From Loripinus fragilis (lineage: Eukaryota; Mollusca; Bivalvia; Lucinida; Lucinidae), in the NCBI GenBank assembly GCA_964019695.1, contig OZ026519.1, positions 22,630,013 to 22,694,012 on the forward strand: 64,000 bases of DNA. Direction: 5' to 3'. Below are positions 23,242-35,200 of the stretch, piece after piece. Made by a program: the position numbers and the translations under genes. Position 1 is the stretch's first letter. Each line of letters opens with the position of its first letter. Below the pieces are notes generated by a model that was not told where the DNA came from, did no database searches, and worked only from the letters and a program-made list of their open reading frames with translations.

Positions 23242-26200
23242 CTGCAAAATATTGGACAAAGTAGTTGACAAATAACATATCAACAGAACCACACCGGATA
23301 GGAGGCAATCGAAAATGTTAATACTATCGACAAACGTAGATCAAAAATCGTTAGAAACAGAGTTTTCGATTGCCATTTGTTGCCAGTCGGGCAACAAATG
23401 GCAATTGAAAACACTGTTTCTAACAATTTTTGAACTGTGTTTGTCAATTATTTATAGCATTTTAGATTGCCACCTATCTGGTGTGAGAACAGAAATTTTA
23501 TTTTAGACAAAAGCATACAAGTTCATCGTCATTACATCATATAAACATTTACATAGTCACATGGGCATGGCCGTGAACATAACAAAATGAAACAATAGAT
23601 CGAGAGTGTAATATTTTTTGTTGATTTATTTGTTGTTGTTTAGGTTATAGAAATATCAAAATTTAAACATTTAGTTACTAAGGAACTACCTTGAATATAG
23701 GTTAATTGTTGTCTAGTGCACAGATGGTATGTGGCGGATCAGCACACATTAACCCATAGCCTACCAGTCATGACTGTTATTGTATGCTCTTGTTTTTTTG
23801 TTTTTTTTTATTATTCTTTATGTCCCAGTCAACAATTTTTCAGTAATGTTGGGACAGGTCTTCCTGGGTTGAATCAGTACTATGCAGAGTATAAAGTGTC
23901 ATGCTCAAAGACATAATGTAGTGCCTCCGGTGAGGCTCCAACCCTCAACGACTGGATCTCAAGTCAAGCACTCTACCTCTGAGCCACTGCACTCTTCATG
24001 CTTATGTTCTTTTACCATGGAATTTTACAAATGAATCATAGATAGGAAAACGACCATGTATACAAATACTTCTTGCTTTGCAGTATCGCATTTTAACACA
24101 GTGTTTCATACTTGAAATGTTACAGAACTTACCATCACCATTACTCTCCTCTTTAACACCAGCATGAGTACTGGTGACCAGTTTTTCCATATTTGACATG
24201 TAACAGAACTTACCAGCAACATTCCTCTCCTCTTTAACACCAGCATGAGTACTGGTGACCAGTTTTACATATTTGACATGTAACAGAACTTACCATCAAC
24301 ACCAGCATGTGTACTGCTGACAAGTGTTTCATACTAGACATGTAGCAGAACTTAACAGCAACTTTCATCTCTAACACCAGCATGAGTACTGGTGACCATT
24401 TTTACCATATTTGAAATGTAACAGAACTTACCAGCAACATTCCTCTCCTCCTTAACACCTGCATGAGTACTGGTGACCAGTTTTTCCATATTTGACATGT
24501 AACAGAACTTACCAGCAACTTTCCTCTTTAACACCAGCATGAGTACTGGTGACCAGTTTTTCCATATTTGAAATGTAACAGAACTTACAGCAACTTTCCT
24601 CTCTAACACCAGCATGAGTACTGGTGACCAGTTTTTCCATATTTGACATGTAACAGAACTTACAGCAACTTTCCTCTCTAACACCGGCATGAGTACTGGT
24701 GACCAGTTTTTCCATATTTGACATGTAACAGAACTTACAGCAACTTTCCTCTCTAACACCGGCATGAGTACTGGTGATCAGTTTTTTTCATATTTGACAT
24801 GTAACAGTACTTACCAACACCATAATTCTCCTCTTTAACACCAGCATGAGTACTGGTGACCAGTTTTACATATTTTACATGTAACAGTACTTACCAACAC
24901 CATTATTCTCCTCTTTAACACCAGCATGAGAACTGGTGACCAGTTTTGCATATTTGACATGTAACAGAACTTACCAGCAACACCAGCATGTATACTCATA
25001 TTTGAAATGTAACAGAGCTTACCAGCAACATTCCTCTCCTCTTTAACACCAACATGTGTACTGGTGACCAGTTTTTTCCATATTTGATATGTAACAGAAC
25101 TTACCAGCAACTTTTTCTCCTCTTTAACACCAGCATGAGTACTGGTGACCAGTTTTTCCATATTAGATATGTAACAGAACTTACCAGCAACATCCCTCTG
25201 CTCTTTAACACCAGCATGAGTACTGGTGACCAGTTTTTCCCTATTCGACATGTAACAGAACTTACAGCAACATAATTCTCCTCTTTAACACCAGCATGAG
25301 TACTGGTGACCAGATTTTCATACTTGACGTGTAACAGAACTTACCAGCAACATTCCTCTCCTATTTAACACCAGCATGAGTACTGGTGACCAGTTTTTCC
25401 ATATTTGACATGTAACAGAACTTACCAGCAACATTCCTCTCCTATTTAACACCAGCATGAGTACTGGTGACCAGTTTTTCCATATTTGACATGTCACAGA
25501 ACTTACCAGCAACATTCCTCTCCTCTTTAACACCAGCATGAGTACTGATGACCAGTTTTTCCATATTTGACATGTAACAGAACTTACCAGCAACATTCCT
25601 CTCCTCTTTAATACCAGCATGAGTACTGGTGACCAGTTTTTATACATTTGACATGTAACAGAACTTACCATCAACATTATTCTCCTCTTTAACACCAGCA
25701 TGAGTACTGGCGACCAGTTATTCATACTTGACATGTAACAGAACTTACCAGCAACATTAGACTTATAACAGTACTTAAAAGCAACATTATACTCTTCTTT
25801 AACGCCAGCATGTGTACTGGTTGCCAGTGTTTCATACTTGACATGTAACAGTACTTACCAGCAACATTCCTCTCCTCCTTAACACCAGCATGTGTACTGG
25901 TTATCAATATTGTATGTAACAACCAGGACCACATTTCACTGTTCAAGTGCTCTCCTGTTCCTACCTGGCTGGTAGTCAGATCATCTCCATTGTAGATAAC
26001 ACAACCTGATAAACATGAAGTAATTTGAGCCGCGGCATGAGATTTCCAACAATTTGACATTTTGACAAGAGTAGACTTGAACGAGCCTCTGCAGCCTCCT
26101 GTTAAGCTTAGAAACTCCAAATGGTGTTCAGTCAGTAGCTTAACATTCATGGAGTACTCAAGCCACTAGCAAAGGCTCTGATCAGACTGCGCGTATGCGC

Positions 26201-29200
26201 AGGCTGATCTGAGGCTTTGCTGGTCGCACATACCAAATTGTTGGAAATCTCATGCACTGGCTCATTTATCATTTGACGTTACAGTTATTCAGTGGATAAC
26301 ATCATGTCAAAAATAATGTTATGACCATTCGTTATATAACATTTTGGAAGGAGGTGGAGGGGGGAGGGACAAGAAATGTCATGACAATGTCTGTTAAAAC
26401 GATGCAAATTTTCGTTAAAATCGCTTTAAAAGGTCATTTGATGAACCGAATCTTACACTCATGATCATTTCATATCAAATTTATTAAACTCGCCAAAGGC
26501 TTTTTTAATGAATTTCATTTGAAATGGTCATTTGCGTAAGATCCTCTATTTATCGCATAAATATACATATTATATACATATGCTGGGGGTGCTCAAAATT
26601 GTCTCAATGAGACCCAAAACATATGTTCAATCACACAGAGTTGTCATAGGCTTGAAAAGTACTTGAACACGGAGGGCTTGGGTGGGGGAAACTCTTACTA
26701 TACAAATGGGTAGGGGATCTTCTACCAATTTGGAAAGGGGTCAAACTGATGGGTATAAAAAATATTGACAATTTTGTCCTTAAATTTTTGTTAATCTTGA
26801 ATGCATTGAAAAAAAAGTGTACAGTCATAGGGCCAGTTAAGTAAATATTTTCAGCATAAAATTGCGATTATTTTCTTATCCATCAGTTTAAACACAACAT
26901 ATGTTTTGGTTGACAAATAAGAAATAATTTTCAGTTATGCACTCTTATCTGGGGGCTGGTACAGTGATAGAAAAACTTACCTTTTAGATCATAACGTACT
27001 ACCACAGAATATTTAGTGGCCAGACTGGCATAATCTTCATACCAAATTTGGTAATAAGTATCATTGGCACCCTGTATTATAAAATAAAAATATCTTGCTG
27101 GCTTATTCACGGGTTGGATACTTCATACATAGAACACTCAGCTCTGCATAGGAAATCTTATGAGGCTCTTTCTAGTTCTGTATGGTATTTTATGGAGGCT
27201 GAAAAATTCCACCAAAAATCTTAAGTTTTCCATTCAGTGCTTTTATGGTGTAAACTATCGAAAAAAGGATAATGAAGTTCTCCGCTCTGGTCGTTTTATT
27301 TCTTATCCAAGCTGATGCGAGCTGCAAATTGTGTACCTTTGTTTGAATCCATTTAATGAAGATTGTTTGCCCCACAACAAAAACGATTCAGAAAAAAAGG
27401 TACACAATTTGCAGCTCGCATCAGCTTGCATTAGAAGTTGAAAGACAAGAGCCGAGCTCTACAATCTCTCTTTTCGCTATTTTACAGGATAAAAGCACTG
27501 AATGGAAAACTTACATTTTTTTGGCAATTTTTTCAGCCTCCATATACTGAATGGCAGTTCTTTTTATGAAGTTTCTTACAGGTGTTATTTGTCTGAGAAT
27601 TTATCCTGGAATAAAAGTTCTTATCTTACCCATGGTATCTTACCCACAATATCTTGTGTTGGGTGTTGGTTCATAAAGGTACAGTACAACCTGTCTTAAG
27701 TGGCCACTCGAAAAGAAAACATTATTGCTTAATGCAGGTCAAAGTATTGCAGAATGCTCCAAGAGGAGCATTCTGCAATACTATCGACCTTCATTGAGCT
27801 ACCATCTGTCATTGAGATATTTGTTTTGCCTAAGTTTGAGTGGCCACTTTAGACATGTTTCACTGTATCTGCTACTTTTTGTAGTTTGTTTTATTTGATT
27901 CTTAACATACCAGTCAACAATTTTTAAGCTATGTCGGGACGGGTCTTCCTGGGTTGAACCAGTACTAAGCAGGGATTAATGTGTCTTGCTCAAGGATACC
28001 ATGCAAACCTGCAACCCCTCGATCTCAAGTCAAGCACTCTACCACTGAGCCACTACCCTCCCCTACTTTTTTGTAGGATAGATACTTTAATCTTACCCAC
28101 TATGGGTTACACAGATTGTCACATGTTGGGTGTACATTGGTTGTACTGCCATCAAGCACATGGTTGTCAAGTGACGTTATTGTAATGCCTAAGTAATGTC
28201 AACACCTTATGTCACACATTATTATATTCATATTTACTGAGGGCTTATATTAAAACCAGAGGACTATAAGGTCCTGAAGGGCTCATCTGACACTTAGTCA
28301 CAAGAATGTAGAATAAATTATCTAGTGAGTATAATGCAGGGCTTCAACAATTTATAAAAAATTAACTTTTTAAATCTCTTCCCATTTAAATATATAAAGA
28401 ATAAAATTTGACATTGACGTTAAATTGGTCAAGGCCAACCTAAACACCAATTCCCAAGGTATTCAGCTTTCTGGTTCTGGAGACAGTTTTTAAAGGGTTT
28501 TACAACACATGTAGATAGGTGTGGCCACCATCTTGTTCATGTGATCAGGATCAATTGAACAAACTTTCATTCCCCCATCCATATGAAATTGAGTTCAATT
28601 GGCCAAGTGTTTTCAGTGGAGAAGGCGTTTGAAGATGCTGTAGAACAAATGTCATTGGTATACTATTAGCTCACCCTTGAGCCTTTGGCTCATGTGAGCT
28701 AATAAACTTACTGATTTAACCTTTAAAGCGCCAAGAAAAAAATGCATCTGAAAATGTTGTCTGCTGAAGTCGTCTGCTGCAAATAATTGCCTAGCATTAC
28801 TTACAAATTAAGTATAGATGCAAACAGCGTGGCCCCAGAACAGACTGCTTCTATAGGAGCAGTCTGATCTGGGTCCACAATGTTTGCCAAAAGGCTTCTT
28901 AAACATTTCGGCAGACAAGAAAAGCAGACGACTTTTGTTGCGATTGGCGCATTAAGGGTTAAAAAAGGTAAGCATCTCTCCTTTGATAGAAAATTCTGTT
29001 CCTCAGGATCACAGTTTGGCATCACTCGGCATTGACATTACTCAGCATGCCAGTGATCGGAATTTCATATCTGAATCCCACATCCACAATAGACTTACAG
29101 AACCATATATTCATCTGTCCATACTTCAATCTATCGTATAAGAGAGCTAGAGTTTGGAGAATCATTTGACAGAGGTGCATGATAAAATCTTCAGATGTTT

Positions 29201-32200
29201 CCATGTCAGATTGGCATATTGCCATTAGTTTTTATCGAAAAGTTAGCTTTAAGTTACAACATAGTCCATATCTTAAAAACTCTTGTTTCATAGATACAGT
29301 AAAACCTGTGTAAAACGGCCACTCTCAAAAAGACAGAAAATTGTTTTTCAAGACCAATTATGGCTTAATGCAGGTCAAAAGTATTGCAGAATGCTCAAAA
29401 GGGATCATTTTGCAATACTTTAGACCTTCATTAACCCTTAAAGCGCCAAGAAAAAAATGTATCTGAAAATGCCGTCTGCTGAAGTCGTCTGCTGCAAATA
29501 ATTGCCTAGCTTTACTGATGAATTAAGTATAGAAGCAAACAGTGTTGACCCAGAACAGACTGCTCCTATAAATCTGATCTGGGTCCACACTGTTTGCCAC
29601 AGAGACTTCTTAAACATTTCAGCAGACGAGAAAAGCAGACGTTTTTTTTTTTGCGATTTGCACTTTAAGGGTTAAGCTACCATTTGTCACTAAGATCGTT
29701 GTTTTGTCTATTTTTGAGTGGCCACTTGAGACCTGTTTGACTGTACATCACTTTTATAGAGAGGGCAATTGAAAATATGCTTATGTCTTCAGGGGTTCGC
29801 AACCTGGTAAGACTCAATTAAGTCTGCTCCGTTCTAGCATCTAGATAAGAATGCACATTTAAAGATTGATTTTCTTATTTATCAACCAAAACATATGTTG
29901 TGGGTACTCAAAAGAACCGTCTCATTGAGACGGTTCTTTTGAGGGCCCAAAACAAATGTTTAAACTGATGGACAAGAAATTATTCACAATTTTACATACC
30001 AAAGTTTTGTTTATATCAGTTACATGTAAAGAATAGAATAGAATATGAAATCCTGCATGTACGGTAAATCTTGTATTAGTTCGTACACTCGAATAGTTCG
30101 TACACCATAAATTATTCATGACCGGTCAGCTCAAAATGTCATGTATTAGTTTGTACAGTGGTCATTTTTCCTATTTGTAATTTTTAATAGTTCGTACACA
30201 ACGTTTTTTCCGTTCATTTGGCCAATCAGTGTGTCTGTCTACGATGCTTTCGTTTTTCGTCGAGCACGTCAGTTAACAAACATATCAGCGGAACAGGAGC
30301 GTTTCGCCTGTCCGTGCGATCGTCAGTGTCGCTTATGCGCGTGCATCCAGCATTGATGCATGCCAAACTTTTATTCAATGATAAACGCTAGGTTCAATGA
30401 ACGTCGGACTGATGCAAATCGCGGAGATATTTTGTCCAGTCATGACAAAAATCAAATACATGTACACAACCACGCGCGCGTGCACACAGTGTCCTACGTG
30501 TCTGTGATCGTTGAGCCTTTCTGGTATTTCTGTGTCATAAATATGCCTAAGCGTCTTTTTTTTTGAATCACTGGATCTGAGCATGATGAAACCATATCGG
30601 CTGGTGTTTATCACAAATGTTATCAGCGAAGGCTCAGGGGAGCCTGTGCTTTTGTGCAATCTCGTCGGGTAACTCAAAGTTTTGGAGTGGATGAAGAATC
30701 TAGACACCTACGTACTCCCACTAATTAGCTGTGCTTTAAATGTGCGTGCATCAATTTCATTTCTAAGTAACATCAAAACGCGCACGCAATAAGCGTAATA
30801 AAATAACTATATACATTGTATATCCGATGGAACTTTTTATCAAACAAAGACGACACTGATGAGCCTAGCGCGGCGTCCTCATGAAATTGTATTATGGGTC
30901 TTACTCATTAAATGATTCCTGTGGATCATCACACGTACGCACAGACGCACAAACCAAGATGAAAAGTAATTTATGCATGCTTCTGCATCACGCTTTACAT
31001 TGGGCTGTCTATGAAACGAGCCAGTTCATGAGATTATGGTACCTCTCGCACATGCAACCAGCGAAGGCTCAGACGAGCCTGCACATCCGCACAGTCTTGC
31101 CAGGGGCATAAATGCTAACATACAAGGAATGTAGATGAAGGTGCATGTCTAAAGTTAGGCTCACCGCAACAATTGCTTGCTTTCAGATAAGAAAGAAAAA
31201 AATGGTCGAAAAAGCCTCTCGTTTACCGTCCGTGTATATTTAAATTTGCAACTTCGCGTTTTTACCCAATTCCGCGCAGATCAGCCAGCGCACCTACCCA
31301 GTTCTACCAATTATCTCTAGAAAGTATGATAGCTAAACCTGCTACATGCCAAAAATAAAAAATAAAATTCCTGTCAAGACATGCGTGCGCGGATCCAAAC
31401 AATTCCAAGGGGGGGGGGTCGAATTGCTTCTCGAGGGAGGTTCGTACCAGTTTTTCTTCTAGGAAACAAATGGCAACTTATGATTTTCATGGGGAGGTCC
31501 GGACCCCCTGCCCCCTCGGTCTCCGCCTCGGACCCAATAAACATACTGGGTCCGAGGTCTCCACCCATATCAGAGTTTCAAACAGTTTGAATTCACATTT
31601 TATTTTTTTTGCTGGGCCTGGTCAATTCACAAAACGTCTGCTAATTATATCAGCTGACGCCAAGGGCAAAGACAGCATGATCCTTTTTAAGATCAAAGAG
31701 ACCGCGCACATCAATTCCGGCCACGTGTTGTTTTAAAGTTTGGGGTTGCACGTGATGATGGCCTTGACGCAAGAAAATGTACATTACACATTTTTAGTCA
31801 TCAACTTATTTTACAATTTACAGAGTGGATCCAATGGTTTTATTACAGAGGGGAGGAGGGGGTCCAACTTCCTCCAGGGGTTGGGGGTGTCCAAAGAAAC
31901 CCATATAACTTGTGATTTTCCAGGGAGGGGGGGTCCGGACCCCCTAACCCCCATCTGGATCCGCACGTGGGGTCGCCTGACGTCACTGTTTGCTTACAGA
32001 ATCATGGTCTATCAAAATTTAAATAAAACTGAAAAATACCACCCAACGACGACTAAACAGAAAAAAGCTATCTCCTGCTGATCGAGATAGCAAGTGCGGA
32101 CCCACCTGGAAAATCACAAGTTATATGGGTTTCTATAGGGTATAAGCAATTGGACCCCCTTGGAAAAAGTTGGAACCCCCTGGAAAATGTTGGACCCCCT

Positions 32201-35200
32201 CTGGAACCTTGAAAAAGGAGTTTTCTTCGAAATTAACCATTTGACTTCAGTAAAATAAGCTGAGGACTAAAAAAACAACGTTGTCAGGGCTTTTTTTGTC
32301 AGATTGACCCGGACCCCCCCCCTGACGAAAAATCCTGGATCCGCGCATGGAAAGCAATGTGTACACGGGATAGCATGGTGTTCAAATAGCAGTGCAAAGA
32401 CTATCATGTGCATCCAATCCTGTTTCTGGCTGTAAAAGAGTCAGTCAGCCTCAAATCACGACAGACAGATTTTCGCGTGTAATGGCTTTTCCATGGTCAA
32501 GCGACCGAAGATGACAAAGTACGGGAATCTGGTTCTACATTGATTGCCATTTTCATAATCTTAGCGCATGCTAACAGGCTAACACCGAGCTATATGTAAT
32601 AGTTATACCATGGGTTGTCCGCCTGTACGTGAAGATAATCCACGAGCTTTAGCGAGTGGATTATCTTACGTACAGGTGGACAAACATGCTATAACTATTT
32701 TATACCACCTACATGAGTGTAGACCTTGCACATCACGAGATATTTTGTGCTAAAGATGGTAAGGGTGGTATAATGGGTCCGAGCTAACACGTAAGGGGGT
32801 GTGCGAACAAGCGGAGCATGTTATGTCGCCACAAGGAATACGACGTATGATGAAGACTCGAGCAGTGCAAAGACTATCAGTAACCAACCTATGCAGAAAT
32901 ATAGGTGTTCATACAAAGCCTTTAAATGGAGTATGCATTCGCAAAAGCGTAAGTTGTGGGTCTTTTTACAATATGAAGGCAGAGAAATGTACTACTCTGA
33001 TTCATGAGAGTTCTGCGTTCCAGTTGTTCATATTTCATATTTAGAAGTCACCATTTTCATTTTCAAGTTTCATTCCAAATTGATGAGTGTACGCGTAGGT
33101 CTAACCTGTAGGAATGAATGTACGTACATGTATTGTCTTGTCTTCTTCTATGCTGCATTTTCGAGGGTTCTAAGAAAATAAGAATCTACATCATGGCCAA
33201 AAACGAAAGCTGCGATATACATTGCTCTGTTACGTTGTAGAGCTAGCCGTCGGTAGTGAACAGAAGTTGTATTTTTGTTATGATTCCTCGGACCCAGTGG
33301 GTCCGCCTATGATTCCAATCAAGACAATCGTCATAGAACAAGTCCGACGTGACATCTCTTCCGTAAAGCAGGCCTATGTAAAGTTGGCCTGTAGCCGGAT
33401 GATATCGCTGGGTATATCGCACATTGCATGTGAGTCGGTTGAACCGGCAATCCGACTTTTATGTTTGGTTGTTTATTTTCAATCTTTCACCATGCTATTT
33501 AGTATGTTAGTTTAATTGAAAATACTGATCAGACATTCAGCCTGTAATCAGGCTAAAAGGATAAACAGAACTTCCTCCCTCTTTGGCAATTTTCGCACGT
33601 TTTTGGTCCCGTTTTTCGATCTTCAGAATTTCATTTTATTAGTTCGTACAGTCCCGTTTCTCAGAAAAATAATTTATATTAGTTCGTACACAGCGAAAAA
33701 TAATTATTTTTTACTGTACAAACTAATACAAGATTTACCGTAATCAAGTTTAACTCAAGGGGTTTAGCTATCATACTTTCCAAAGAGTGAAAACAATGAC
33801 TCTGAACAGGTTGATATGCATCTTTATCGTTTGCATGCAACAAAATCAGTCTATTTTTTCTCACAAGATGTCCCAAATACACGGGTAGGAAACTTCATAA
33901 ACAGAGCCACCGGCTCTGTATATGGAGGCTGAGCAAAGTGCCTAAATCTAAAAATATTTCTTTTGTTGTGTAAAGCGAAAAGGGGAGAATGTAGTGCTCC
34001 TCTCTGTTCTTTCAACTTCTAATCCAAGCTGATGTGAGCTGCAAATTGTGTACGCTTTCATCTGAATCGTTTTTGTCTTGAAGTAAACAACCTTCATGTA
34101 CCTCTGGACAAAAAGGATTCTGATTAAACCGTACACAATTTGCAGCTTGCATCAGCTTAGATAGGAAGTTAATAGACCAGAGCAGAGCACTACATTCTCC
34201 TTTTTTCGTTATTTTTAACATAAAAGCACCGAATGGAAAACTTACAGTTTTTAGGTGATTTTTTCAGCCATCATATGCAGAATTGGAAAGACCCTCATAA
34301 GATTTCCTTTTCAGAGCCTAGGCTCTGTTTATGAAGTTTCATACCCATGATATATGCGCCTTGAAAACCTGAAATTAACGTGAACAACAAATGTGCAGAC
34401 CAGCCTGTGCATCAGCACAGTCTGGTCAGCGCCTTAGTTATTCATTCTCTGGACAGTATAATAGCTAAACTAGCTGCATGAAAAGTTTCAATAATCTTGC
34501 TATTCTCTTTAGCTGAGCTGACTGGTTAGAATCTTAAGTGGTTGGAAACCCTGAAGACAGGTTTTCTCTCAAGGAGGTCCATCGATATTTCACCTACATT
34601 TCCAGACAAACTAGGTGCCTGCTGGGACATACTGTATTCTTTGTCGTCCATCAATAAGTCAGGATGATCCTGATAATACTCTCCTAGTTTTACTTTCTTT
34701 CTGGAGCCAGTAACATCACATTTTGTCACCTGTATGGTCTCATTGCCCACCTTTACATTCTTTGTCTTCTGTTTTAAGGTACATATACTGTTGAACTGAA
34801 ACAGGGATCATAATTATTGTACTCTCAGGTTGCAAATCATTGAGCGTAAATTTGTAAATATTTGCTTACCCATCAGTTTTAAAATATGTTTTGGGTGCTC
34901 AAAAGAACCGTCTCATTGAGACGGTTCTTTTGAGTACCCACAACATCTGTTTTGGTTGAGAAATAAGAAAATGAATATTTTGGTACGCATTCTTAACTAA
35001 AGACCTGGGCTGCAACATATGTTCTTGAGTAGTCAACCTTTTTAACACATTTCATTCTGGACAACGATAAATTTGGAAAACAGGGTAGACTAGGATGAAA
35101 TGCAGCATAAGGCGGCATTTCATCAGGGTCTGCACTGTTTGCTAAGTTCAGGGACAGAAATATATCATATTTTAAAATTTTTGACCTGTGACCCGTTCAT

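Noticed and set aside
24126..25905. CRISPR-like regular array of ~80-bp repeats
   Set aside because: There are no distinct spacers. The whole unit repeats, the genome is eukaryotic, and the unit is an exon end plus donor site.
31374..31736. Overlapping 60-90 codon frames near 31.5 kb
   Set aside because: They come from G/C-rich repeats of an inverted-repeat element, open on both strands because of composition.
33222..33515. 97-codon frame inside the 3.7-kb element as a transposase
   Set aside because: No DDE/DDD spacing, helix-turn-helix or other transposase motif can be seen in it.
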